Origin: Prevotellaceae bacterium UBA7028
Lineage (GTDB): Bacteria > Bacteroidota > Bacteroidia > Bacteroidales > Bacteroidaceae
Assembly: GCA_002494215.1 (NCBI GenBank)
Contig: DLBF01000158.1
Location: forward strand, 1-6,629
Reading direction: 5' to 3'
DNA length: 6,629 nucleotides
A program made the translations under genes and the position numbers. Under the pieces are notes generated by a model. That model was not told the DNA's origin and ran no database searches. It saw nothing but the letters and a program-made list of their open reading frames with translations. Below are positions 1 to 6,234 of the stretch, one piece after another; position 1 is the first letter of the stretch, and the number at the start of each line of letters is the position of its first letter.

Positions 1-31
1 TGCCCATACCGGTTATTACAACTCTATTCAT
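1..31 (-). CDS. Beta-ketoacyl-ACP synthase (FabF/KAS-like), 5' fragment
   Basis: Reading the minus strand from base 31 gives an ATG and ten codons, MNRVVITGMG, before the window ends. This is the characteristic N-terminus of the KAS I/II condensing enzymes (FabF/FabB and relatives), which elongate acyl-ACP chains by decarboxylative condensation with malonyl-ACP in the cytoplasm. The catalytic Cys-His-His residues lie outside the window. The gene starts 39 bases after the stop of the acyltransferase gene, on the same strand. I see no TAnnTTTG promoter in the gap, so co-transcription is likely. Whether it is the housekeeping fabF or a ketosynthase of a specialised lipid or aryl-polyene pathway cannot be told from ten residues. 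Confidence 0.72.
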   Translation of the reverse strand, partial: MNRVVITGMG

Positions 32-70
32 AATCTAAATTTATATTCTTCGTGTTAATTAATTCTCGAT

Positions 71-1207
71 TTAGTTTCCTATTGACTTAATCCAGCACCT
101 TCTGCGTTTCTGCATCTTGGGATTCAATGGCTTCCATTGCGAAAGCTCCTTTACGTTATCCTCAAGTTGAGGGCCCGTCTCAGCATACTTGTAACCCTTG
201 CGGTTGTAGATTGGAATCAGGTCGTCAAACACCAAGGCATTCACACCCATTCCCTGCATATCAGGACGCACGGCTATCAGCATCATATTTGCAGTATCCT
301 CGTTCTTAAAGAAGAGAGTCTTCAGGAAATGTACCCATCCGAAAGGCAACAGCTTACCATTGGATTTGCGAAGTGTATGTGAAAGGCTTCCCGTTGTAAC
401 AGCGGCGCAAACCATCTCACCCTTTTCATTCTCAACCGTTGTGATGAGGTCGGGATCCAAAATAGGAATATACTTCTTAATCAGGTCCGTAACCATCTCT
501 TCTGTCAGATCACTGTATCCGAAGATAGGCGCATAGGCCTCATTCATCAGTCGAAATACACGCTGACCCTGTTCACCCAAGATTTCCTTTCGATTCAACT
601 TCCTTACACGCAAGCCAAACATCTCCTTAGACAGATTGGCAACACGTGCATACTTGGCAGGAACCTCCTTGGGAATCTCCACACGCACCTGCAACCAGTC
701 AACTTCTTTCTTGTAGCCCAACTGCTGCATATGCTGAGGGTAATAGGGAGGATTATAAATATCTATCATGCTACCCATAAGATCGAAATCCTCAACCAGC
801 ATGCCTTCTTTATCAAAATCAATAATTCCCATCGGGCCCTGAATCTGTGTCATTCCACGCTCAGCACCCCACTGCTCAACAGCCTTTAACAAAGCATTGG
901 AAATAGCAATGTCGTCTTCGAACTCAATCAGTCCAAAGCGAACGCAACTCTTGTTCCAACGCTCATTTGCACTTCTATTGATGATTCCAGCAATACGGCC
1001 AACGACTTTATCGTCTCTGTATGCAAGGAAAGCCTGAATGTCGGCATATTTTAGAGCAGTGTTCTTCTTGGGATTAAACATGTCACGGATATCGCTATCC
1101 AAATCGGGGACATAGTATTGGTTGTCAGCATAAAGTCTTTTCGGCAGCTGAACAAACGCATTCATCTGCTTGGAGTTCACGACTTTGACAACTTTTATTT
1201 CACCCAT
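71..1207 (-). CDS. GNAT-fold acyltransferase, YghO-like family
   Basis: This is a 378-residue cytoplasmic protein with no signal peptide or membrane segment. The C-terminal half carries a GNAT acyl-CoA-binding signature, IAVRPDMQGMGVNAL (about residues 311-325), with the Q-G-x-G turn that holds the CoA pyrophosphate. An N-terminal segment DDKVVGRIAGIIN (about 66-78) resembles a second, degenerate GNAT strand pair. The highly patterned stretch IQGPMGIIDFDKEGML (about 122-137) and the basic C-terminus with QWK and KRRRCW are, from memory, typical of the YghO-like family. The substrate is unknown. Some distant GNAT relatives act as bacterial ceramide synthases, but that link is only a hypothesis. 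An in-frame TTG lies five codons upstream at 1222. I chose the ATG at 1207 because it gives a normal start about 45 bases downstream of a strong promoter. It is probably the first gene of an operon with the downstream ketosynthase. Confidence 0.85.
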   Translation of the reverse strand: MGEIKVVKVVNSKQMNAFVQLPKRLYADNQYYVPDLDSDIRDMFNPKKNTALKYADIQAFLAYRDDKVVGRIAGIINRSANERWNKSCVRFGLIEFEDDIAISNALLKAVEQWGAERGMTQIQGPMGIIDFDKEGMLVEDFDLMGSMIDIYNPPYYPQHMQQLGYKKEVDWLQVRVEIPKEVPAKYARVANLSKEMFGLRVRKLNRKEILGEQGQRVFRLMNEAYAPIFGYSDLTEEMVTDLIKKYIPILDPDLITTVENEKGEMVCAAVTTGSLSHTLRKSNGKLLPFGWVHFLKTLFFKNEDTANMMLIAVRPDMQGMGVNALVFDDLIPIYNRKGYKYAETGPQLEDNVKELSQWKPLNPKMQKRRRCWIKSIGN

Positions 1208-1257
1208 AATTTTCTTTCCCAAATAAACTTTAAATTACCGTTCAATTAAATCGTCTG

Positions 1258-1287
1258 CAAAGGTACAACAATTTATCGGATTATCAA
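1258..1287 (-). promoter_or_regulatory. Bacteroidota-type promoter for the acyltransferase gene
   Basis: On the minus strand there is TTG (1285-1287), a 19-base spacer, then TACCTTTG (1258-1265), a full match to the Bacteroidota primary sigma -7 consensus TAnnTTTG. Transcription should begin near 1251, leaving a 5' leader of about 45 bases before the ATG at 1207. Confidence 0.8.
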
Positions 1288-1313
1288 CTATTTTAATCGC
1301 TAAATTAAAAAAA

Positions 1314-1327
1314 ATAACATATGTTAT
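1314..1327. repeat. Perfect 14-base palindrome
   Basis: ATAACATATGTTAT is identical to its own reverse complement. It lies about 27 bases upstream of the -33 element of the acyltransferase promoter, a position where an activator could bind. The region is very AT-rich and chance is a real alternative, so a regulatory role is only a possibility. Confidence 0.3.
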
Positions 1328-1493
1328 CATTCTTGAGCACATAAAAGAAAAAGTCCGTAACTTGGCACAAAAAGCAGAGAAAAAGAGAAATAATAACGTC
1401 AACCACAACTAACGAAAACAGGAAAAATATTGACTTTTTCCGATTATCGGTTATTGGTTATCGTTTTTTAATTAAGAATGAAGAGAGAATAAT

Positions 1494-1524
1494 TAGACTC
1501 TAGACTTTAGGCCTTAGACTTTAG
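1494..1524. repeat. Short tandem repeat with TAGACT core
   Basis: TAGACT occurs three times (1494, 1501, 1515). The ten-base unit TAGACTTTAG is repeated exactly at 1501-1510 and 1515-1524, a 14-base period. Just upstream at 1441-1463 the motif GGTTAT also recurs. This resembles the low-complexity spacer repeats seen elsewhere in the window. No function is visible. Confidence 0.6.
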
Positions 1525-1561
1525 CCAACTTTTATCATAAACGAAGTTTTCTTTGTTTTTC

Positions 1562-1684
1562 TTCTGTTCAGGACGAAATCTCGCAGAGATTGATGGGGTG
1601 TCTGGGTGCTTTTATCTGGATGCTTGCATACAAGGAAAAGAACACAGATACACCATCAAAGACGTAGTCTCATCCTGAACGGAA
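1562..1684. repeat. 123-base imperfect inverted repeat (hairpin or MITE-like element)
   Basis: The ends TTCTGTTCAGGA (1562-1573) and TCCTGAACGGAA (1673-1684) are complementary at 11 of 12 positions, and the twelfth is a U-G wobble in plus-strand RNA. A second inner stem pairs 1591-1604 with 1645-1658 (12 of 14 matches plus one wobble). The apex contains a small ATGC-TT-GCAT hairpin at 1620-1629. It could be a non-autonomous transposon remnant (MITE), a REP-like palindrome, or a structured 3' UTR or terminator of the upstream hydrolase transcript. I see no clear target-site duplication and no T-run after either arm. Confidence 0.6.
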
Positions 1685-1700
1685 GTGTTTTCGCGATTTT

Positions 1701-1740
1701 TGTTAAATTTCGCGTCTTTCGTGTTTTTCGATGTTAAATT
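1701..1740. repeat. Direct repeat TGTTAAATT, 31-base spacing
   Basis: TGTTAAATT occurs at 1701-1709 and 1732-1740, each preceded by a related GTGTTTT(T)CG stretch, so the unit is an imperfect duplication. It directly follows the hairpin element and may be part of the same repetitive spacer. No function can be assigned. Confidence 0.45.
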
Positions 1741-1801
1741 AAAGAAAGATCTGCTTAGTTCTGAGGAATCTGTGTATGATTTTCCCAAACGACCAACTTA
1801 C

Positions 1802-1830
1802 AAACTCAAAAACTCATAAACTCAAAAAAC
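1802..1830. repeat. AAACTCA low-complexity tract
   Basis: Three close copies of AAACTCA lie 12-40 bases beyond the stop codon of the SGNH hydrolase gene. It is compositionally similar to the TTCAA-type repeats at 4682-4722 and 6193-6234 and looks like the same class of spacer DNA. Confidence 0.5.
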
Positions 1831-1841
1831 TTTACACTTAC

Positions 1842-2750
1842 TTACAATATATTCGCTAACATTCTGAACACTGCGATCCAAGGTTGAACAGCCAATTGGT
1901 ATCCAAGGTTGTTTAAGTGTAAACCGTCTGCCGTTACAGCTGGCAAATTATAATCAGTAATACCAGAAAGACGGTTCTGGTCGACAAAATACATATTCGT
2001 ATTCATAGCTGCAATTGTCAGCAGTGCCAATTCGTAGTCGGTCAAACTGCATCCAACTGTATTCTTGCTGGTGCTGGTATAGTTACCATTGTTTCTGGGC
2101 AAAGCATTGCCAAATACAATAATAACGTCATCGCCGCTCAATTGCTTAATCTTGTCGAACAGTTGACGTGCAGCACCATAGAAGGTGGTTGGTCCTGTGG
2201 CATTTTTGTAATCATCAAGTTTTCCTAATGGAATATTACGCTTAAAGTCATTGGTAATGAAGTCAACCGTCCAAATAGCATTCTTAACGGAAGGCCATCC
2301 GTTGTTACTGTTAAGGGCAGTAACAGCAACGCTGCTGGCATCTGATGTCGACAAAGCTCCCAAAGAGAAACCGCTGTAGCCTCCATTAGGACCAGGCGAA
2401 GCACTGCTATCAAAATCGAAAACTTCCTTCAGCAGGGTCTGGTATCCCCTACCCTTGAATGTTCCAGAAAATGGCGTAACAAAAGTTCCCGAGTTAGCGT
2501 ACTTTACCGTATAATTATCATTCCTCCAGATACTATGCCCTAGAAAGACAACGTTCTTTCTTATCCTGACTTTATTCTGAGGTGTAACTGTAGTAGTCCC
2601 ACCAGTAAAAGTAACACTGTCTATCTGGCTGGTGGCGTAAACAGCCTTATTTCCGTCGTTGGTATTCACTACCATATTATATTCATTCGCCACCTGAGCA
2701 TGGCTGGCAAACATGGGAGTAGCAATCAGTAAAAGTAGAATTTTTCTCAT
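1842..2750 (-). CDS. Secreted SGNH/GDSL-type hydrolase
   Basis: This is a 302-residue protein with a signal peptide (MRKILLLLIATPMFASHAQ), so it is exported to the periplasm or surface. A short module with TSQIDSVTF (about 40-48) matches a segment common near the N-terminus of exported Bacteroidota proteins. The hydrolase domain shows a block I serine motif, VVFLGHSIW (Ser73), in place of canonical GDSL, a block III ITND (Asn167-Asp168), and a block V DGLHLNNLGY with Asp275 and His278. These supply the expected Ser, Asn, Asp and His. Members of this superfamily cleave esters of lipids, acetylated sugars or polysaccharides; the substrate here is unknown. The reading frame extends upstream to a GTG at 2783, but that extension contains the promoter -7 box, so I chose the ATG at 2750. 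The gene diverges from the GLUG protein gene and has its own promoter. Confidence 0.82.
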   Translation of the reverse strand: MRKILLLLIATPMFASHAQVANEYNMVVNTNDGNKAVYATSQIDSVTFTGGTTTVTPQNKVRIRKNVVFLGHSIWRNDNYTVKYANSGTFVTPFSGTFKGRGYQTLLKEVFDFDSSASPGPNGGYSGFSLGALSTSDASSVAVTALNSNNGWPSVKNAIWTVDFITNDFKRNIPLGKLDDYKNATGPTTFYGAARQLFDKIKQLSGDDVIIVFGNALPRNNGNYTSTSKNTVGCSLTDYELALLTIAAMNTNMYFVDQNRLSGITDYNLPAVTADGLHLNNLGYQLAVQPWIAVFRMLANIL

Positions 2751-2772
2751 ATCGTTAATAATTTCATTTCCG

Positions 2773-2803
2773 CAAAAGTACACATTTTATCCAAAACACC
2801 AAA
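2773..2803 (-). promoter_or_regulatory. Bacteroidota-type promoter for the SGNH hydrolase
   Basis: On the minus strand there is TTTG (2800-2803), 19 bases, then TACTTTTG (2773-2780), matching TAnnTTTG. The predicted transcript starts near 2766, leaving a leader of only about 15 bases before the ATG at 2750. This box is what rules out the longer GTG-initiated reading frame. Confidence 0.8.
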
Positions 2804-2893
2804 GTTTCTTGTACAAATTTAACCACATACACGTTAATTTGCATGTTCTTCTATCACATTTCGGTCTCTCAGCGAAATTCATACCGAACAATC

Positions 2894-2924
2894 TTGTTAT
2901 TTCCGTCAAAAAGCAATATTTTTG
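2894..2924 (+). promoter_or_regulatory. Bacteroidota-type promoter for the GLUG protein gene
   Basis: TTG (2894-2896), 20 bases, then TATTTTTG (2917-2924), matching TAnnTTTG. The expected start site is near 2931, about 33 bases before the ATG at 2964. The -7 box sits inside a small inverted repeat, AGCAA-TATTT-TTGCT (2912-2926), and a TTCGGT/ACCGAA pair lies upstream (2860-2865 and 2883-2888). Either could be an operator, but neither is strong evidence. Confidence 0.7.
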
Positions 2925-2963
2925 CTCACAATTTCAGAAAATCAATTATAATTGAAACCAAGA

Positions 2964-4805
2964 ATGAAGCACAACAATATAACACTGGCGTTATCCATTT
3001 TAGCCCTTATCTTCTGCCTACCCACGATGGCTGCCCTCGACCTGACGCCCGATCAGGAGATTACATTCATGTTGCAGAACCCCGGTTTCAAGGACGGGTT
3101 CAGCGGTTGGAGCCTGACCCGGAACGGCGGAAGCCTGACAATACAGGAAACAGCCGGCGGCATAATGCAGGTGCAGGGCACAGGCTGCGAATTTGTATTG
3201 GAACAGACCGTCACCGGCCTGCCCGACGGTATTTACGAGTTTGAGATTGACGGTTACTATGCTGCCGAGGCCATGCCTCAGAGCATGTTACACGGCAGTA
3301 TGATATACATGAATGACATGAAGAATGTATTCATCTCATCCTACGAATACATGCTATTACCCAGTTATCCCACCAACAAAGTAATGGCAAGATCTCAGGA
3401 TGGCAAGCTGAACATTAAGATTGCAGGCCGGAACATCGCCTCCCCCGCTGACGTTACATTATTCAGCAACATACATCTGTTCTATCGCGGACAGACTGAC
3501 AGTGAAGCAATGAATGCATATTCCAGTTTGCACACGGATATGCAGTATATCCTTCAGACGGCACATGAATGCCATAGCACTGACATCGGGGACTATGTAC
3601 AGCATCCCTCATGTAACTACTCGTTAATGAGAGACGTCGGATTGGAAGGGTATGATAATACGGTGAGCTGGAGTAAGATAATGGAAACGCTGAAATATTT
3701 CGGTGAGCTTCTTGAGGACGTCTGCGACTGCCGTGCCGCATACATCAGCCTGATGCGTAATGTCCTGCAGACCCAGAATACCGCCAACCTGCTCGTTTCC
3801 AATAACCTGCTTACCGAGCAGCAGTACAACCGGGCTGCCAGCCTGCTGGATACCGCCATGAAGGGCTATCAGGAGGGCACGCTGACTGCTGGGGATGCCG
3901 AGGATCTTATCCTTCAGCTGTCAGCCCTGGACGGCATGCCTAAGTACGTGGACAATGTGATGCAGATCACTACGCCGCAAGACCTTTGCAGCTTCTCCGT
4001 CCTGGTCAATGAGGGAATGCGCACCCTGGATGCCAGTCTTACGGCAGACATTGACATGACCGGCATCAGCAGCTTCCAGCCTATAGGACTTTATTCCGAT
4101 AATGATACAGAACTGTCCGATTATTATACCAACAGCTATGGCGGTACGTTCAACGGACAAGGATTCGAGATACGTAACCTGAAACTTCAGACCAACTGTG
4201 AAGGTGGACTCTTCGGCCGTTGCTACAGAGCCAGTATCAGCAACCTGGGAATGGTTAATGTGTCTGTTACCGGAACAGGCGCACAGACCTGCGGAGCACT
4301 TGCTGGAACGCTCATGCAGACGCAGATTGACAACTGCTACGTAGCAGGAAACATTCTGGTTAACACCAACGGCAAGACGGCTGCCGAGTTTGTAGGAGAA
4401 GGTGCCTGGAACACTTGTTTCAATAACTGCTACACCCTTGGAGATGACTTTACCAATGCCAACGCTGCAGAACTGAACAACTGCTACTGGGGTACAATAG
4501 CAACCAAGGCGGCAAAAACAGGCGAGTTGTGCTACAACCTCAATAACGGCGAGACCATAGACCCCGTCTTCTTCCAAACCTTAGGCAAAGACAATTACCC
4601 CGTCCTGCAATCTACTCACGAAGTTGTACGACGCACTCAGGAGGGCAACTACTATAATGGTGATGACATAGATGCCATCGGTTCAATTCAAGATTCAAAG
4701 TTCAAAACTCATAATTCAAAATCGATGTTCGACCTTAGCGGTCGACGTATCAGCAGTAAGCCTGCTAAGGGAATGTATATTCAGGGAGGTAAAGTACGTC
4801 TGTAA
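2964..4805 (+). CDS. Secreted GLUG-motif protein with C-terminal sorting tail
   Basis: This is a 613-residue exported protein of unknown function. A signal peptide (about 1-24, ending in PTMAA) is followed by a beta-rich region (about 35-175) with NPGFKDGFSGWSL and LPDGIYEFEIDGYY, resembling a jelly-roll carbohydrate-binding fold. A helical segment follows (about 180-325). A GLUG-type beta-helix region then has ADIDMTGISSFQPIG, GGTFNGQGFEIRNL, three NCY repeats (about 457, 488, 506) and the closing LGKDNYPVL (about 540-548). A repeat-encoded linker (about 573-586) precedes a short C-terminal tail, FDLSGRRI plus KPAKGMYIQGGK (about 589-613), resembling sorting tails of exported Bacteroidota proteins. 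Adhesion or glycan binding is plausible; I see no catalytic motif. The frame opens at a TTG (2952), but the ATG at 2964 directly precedes a good signal peptide. The stop codon overlaps the nnrD start by one base. Confidence 0.82.
   Translation: MKHNNITLALSILALIFCLPTMAALDLTPDQEITFMLQNPGFKDGFSGWSLTRNGGSLTIQETAGGIMQVQGTGCEFVLEQTVTGLPDGIYEFEIDGYYAAEAMPQSMLHGSMIYMNDMKNVFISSYEYMLLPSYPTNKVMARSQDGKLNIKIAGRNIASPADVTLFSNIHLFYRGQTDSEAMNAYSSLHTDMQYILQTAHECHSTDIGDYVQHPSCNYSLMRDVGLEGYDNTVSWSKIMETLKYFGELLEDVCDCRAAYISLMRNVLQTQNTANLLVSNNLLTEQQYNRAASLLDTAMKGYQEGTLTAGDAEDLILQLSALDGMPKYVDNVMQITTPQDLCSFSVLVNEGMRTLDASLTADIDMTGISSFQPIGLYSDNDTELSDYYTNSYGGTFNGQGFEIRNLKLQTNCEGGLFGRCYRASISNLGMVNVSVTGTGAQTCGALAGTLMQTQIDNCYVAGNILVNTNGKTAAEFVGEGAWNTCFNNCYTLGDDFTNANAAELNNCYWGTIATKAAKTGELCYNLNNGETIDPVFFQTLGKDNYPVLQSTHEVVRRTQEGNYYNGDDIDAIGSIQDSKFKTHNSKSMFDLSGRRISSKPAKGMYIQGGKVRL
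4682..4722 (+). repeat. TTCAA-type spacer repeat inside a coding region
   Basis: TTCAA occurs five times in 41 bases (4682, 4687, 4694, 4701, 4715). It is read in frame as the linker SIQDSKFKTHNSKS between the GLUG region and the sorting tail of the secreted protein. The same kind of repeat fills the pdxS-pdxT spacer at 6193-6234, in the form AATTCAAAATTCAAAATT on the minus strand. Confidence 0.75.
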
Positions 4806-5641
4806 TGCAACAAACACCCATCACAGAAACACTTATTTCCGAGTGGCTGAAGACCAGAGACCCTTTCAGCCATAAAGGAGACTACGGCAGAGCATCTCTC
4901 GTAGCCGGTAGTGTCGGTATGATAGGTGCCGCCCTCTTGTCGGCACGAGCATGTATGCGCAGCGGCGTAGGGTTACTGACCGTTCATGTCCCCGAATGCG
5001 GATATACCATTATGCAGCAGGGCTTACCTGAGGCAAAGTGTCAGAACGACCAGCACTACACCCATCACACTTATGTAGAGCTTCCCTATGGCACAGAGGT
5101 TATCGGAATTGGACCTGGCATAGGCCTACACGTACAAACACAATGGGCATTGCATCGTCTGATGATTCTGAATCCATCAATCCCCATGGTCCTTGATGCC
5201 GATGCACTGAACATACTGGCAGAGAATCCACATTGGTTCCCACAGATTCCTCAGGGCAGCATTATTACACCACATCCCGGCGAGATGAAACGACTTGGCA
5301 TCGACCCTGCAGAAATGGCTGCACAATACCAATTGGTTATTGTACTGAAGGGGCACCACACACGCATCTACGTACCAACAGACAATACTGTCCAGGTTTA
5401 CGAGAATACACTGCACGGCAATGCTGGTATGGCCGTAGGCGGTTCAGGTGATGTACTTACTGGCATCATCCTGGCCCTGATGGCACAGCATTATAATGCA
5501 AAAGAAGCAGCCGTCATAGGCGTATGGTTACATGCCCTGGCGGCTGATCTTGCTCTTGCTGACGGAAATAGCGTTGAGTCGCTAATCCCCTCAGATATCA
5601 TCTCCCACTTGGGAGCTGCTTTTAATGCATCTCGAATTTAG
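4805..5641 (+). CDS. nnrD: ADP-dependent NAD(P)H-hydrate dehydratase
   Basis: This is a 278-residue cytoplasmic enzyme of the ribokinase-like YjeF C-terminal family. It converts (S)-NADHX and (S)-NADPHX, damaged hydrated cofactors, back to NADH and NADPH using ADP. Family signatures in order are FSHKGDYGRASLVAGS (21-36), RSGVGLLTVHVP (52-63), GIGPGIG (101-107), DADALNIL (131-138), TPHPGEMKRL (155-164), VLKGHHT (180-186) and NAGMAVGGSGDVLTG (206-220) with catalytic Asp216. Only the dehydratase domain is present. Many bacteria fuse it behind an NADHX epimerase domain, which is absent here. The segment between HPGE and VLKG is about 12 residues shorter than in E. coli YjeF as I remember it, so a helix may be missing. 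The start codon overlaps the preceding stop (TAATG), which implies translational coupling to the secreted GLUG protein. The 3' end overlaps pdxT tail to tail by 4 bases. Confidence 0.93.
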   Translation: MQQTPITETLISEWLKTRDPFSHKGDYGRASLVAGSVGMIGAALLSARACMRSGVGLLTVHVPECGYTIMQQGLPEAKCQNDQHYTHHTYVELPYGTEVIGIGPGIGLHVQTQWALHRLMILNPSIPMVLDADALNILAENPHWFPQIPQGSIITPHPGEMKRLGIDPAEMAAQYQLVIVLKGHHTRIYVPTDNTVQVYENTLHGNAGMAVGGSGDVLTGIILALMAQHYNAKEAAVIGVWLHALAADLALADGNSVESLIPSDIISHLGAAFNASRI

Positions 5642-6192
5642 TTCTTCTGCTGTACGAATTCCTTTAACCAGTATTCGTGCATACGTGCATCCTCTGTCAG
5701 TTCTGGATGGAAGGAACATGCCAGCATATTCTTCTCTTTAGCTGCCACTACGTGACCATCCAAGGTAGAAAGTACCTCTACCCCATCACCACAGCGCTCT
5801 ATGTAGGGAGCACGGATAAAAACCATTGGTACAGAGCCTACCCCTTTTACATCATGGTCTGCCCTAAAGCTTCCCAACTGACGGCCATAGGCATTACGTT
5901 TTACCGTTACATCCATGCAACCTAAGTGCTGATCGTCCAGCAGAATCATTCCTGCGCATGTGCCAAAGACAGGCAGTCCAGCCTTGATAGTCTTCTGGAT
6001 GGGCTCCAATAGTGCTTCATCCTTCATCACCCTCATCATGGCAGTACTCTCGCCACCAGGTAATACCAGACCGTCAAATTGCTGTTGCCAGTCGTTCAGG
6101 TTACGGATATAAATAGTTTCCGCACCCAAACGCTCAAGCACTTGTCTATGTTCCTCAAATGCTCCTTGCAGAGCTAAAATTCCAATTTTCAA
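5638..6192 (-). CDS. pdxT: PLP synthase glutaminase subunit PdxT
   Basis: This is a 184-residue class I glutamine amidotransferase. It hydrolyses glutamine and channels ammonia to PdxS, which makes pyridoxal 5'-phosphate from ribose 5-phosphate and glyceraldehyde 3-phosphate (DXP-independent vitamin B6 route). All landmarks are present: N-terminus KIGILALQGAFEEH, LPGGEST (44-50), nucleophile Cys79 in FGTCAGM, VKRNAYGRQ (97-105), FIRAPYIE (125-132), and His162 and Glu164 in SFHPELTED. The length is close to the family norm. The start is TTG at 6192. An in-frame TAA lies one codon further upstream (6196-6198), so no ATG can serve, and the TTG gives exactly the conserved family N-terminus. It lies 42 bases downstream of pdxS, the usual partner gene order. 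The 3' end overlaps that of nnrD by 4 bases with no room for an independent terminator. Confidence 0.95.
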   Translation of the reverse strand: MKIGILALQGAFEEHRQVLERLGAETIYIRNLNDWQQQFDGLVLPGGESTAMMRVMKDEALLEPIQKTIKAGLPVFGTCAGMILLDDQHLGCMDVTVKRNAYGRQLGSFRADHDVKGVGSVPMVFIRAPYIERCGDGVEVLSTLDGHVVAAKEKNMLACSFHPELTEDARMHEYWLKEFVQQKN

Positions 6193-6234
6193 TTTTTAAT
6201 TTTGAATTTATAAATTTTGAATTTTGAATTGTAG
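6193..6234 (-). repeat. AT-rich tandem spacer between pdxS and pdxT
   Basis: The whole 42-base spacer is almost pure A/T built from AATTCAAA-like units, read on the minus strand. It serves as the translation leader of pdxT, contains no Shine-Dalgarno-like GGAG, and runs directly into the TTG start codon. An unstructured A/T leader is compatible with initiation in Bacteroidota, which rely little on Shine-Dalgarno pairing. Confidence 0.7.

Larger units (their letters stand above)
1288..1841. other. Gene-free, repeat-rich intergenic region
   Basis: About 550 bases separate the 3' end of the SGNH hydrolase gene from the promoter of the acyltransferase gene. I find no credible coding region here on either strand and no tRNA or other recognisable RNA. 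The contents are an AT palindrome near 1320, short tandem motifs at 1440-1525, a long hairpin element at 1562-1684, a 31-base-spaced direct repeat at 1701-1740 and an AAACTCA-rich tract at 1802-1830. No standard GC hairpin with a T-run follows the hydrolase stop codon. Confidence 0.6.

Noticed and set aside
127..382. Two plus-strand open frames within the acyltransferase gene
   Set aside because: They are antisense shadows of a well-conserved GNAT coding region and have no promoter.
1208..1222. Upstream TTG start for the acyltransferase (five extra codons)
   Set aside because: A normal ATG lies at 1207, and the extra codons add nothing recognisable. It cannot be fully excluded, since GGGAAAG sits between the two starts.
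1494..1524. TAGACTTTAG repeats as a possible CRISPR remnant
   Set aside because: The units are ten bases with a 14-base period and no unique spacers of CRISPR length; no cas genes are present.
1741..1841. Rho-independent terminator after the SGNH hydrolase
   Set aside because: I found no GC-rich stem followed by a T-run on the minus strand in this stretch.
2713..3244. Two plus-strand open frames crossing the divergent promoter region
   Set aside because: They overlap the promoters and the starts of both exported proteins, are low-complexity or frame-shadow translations and match nothing I recognise.
3921..4577. Long minus-strand open frame of 218 codons inside the GLUG gene
   Set aside because: It is antisense to a gene with a clear signal peptide, GLUG motifs and sorting tail, and its translation shows no recognisable domain or promoter.
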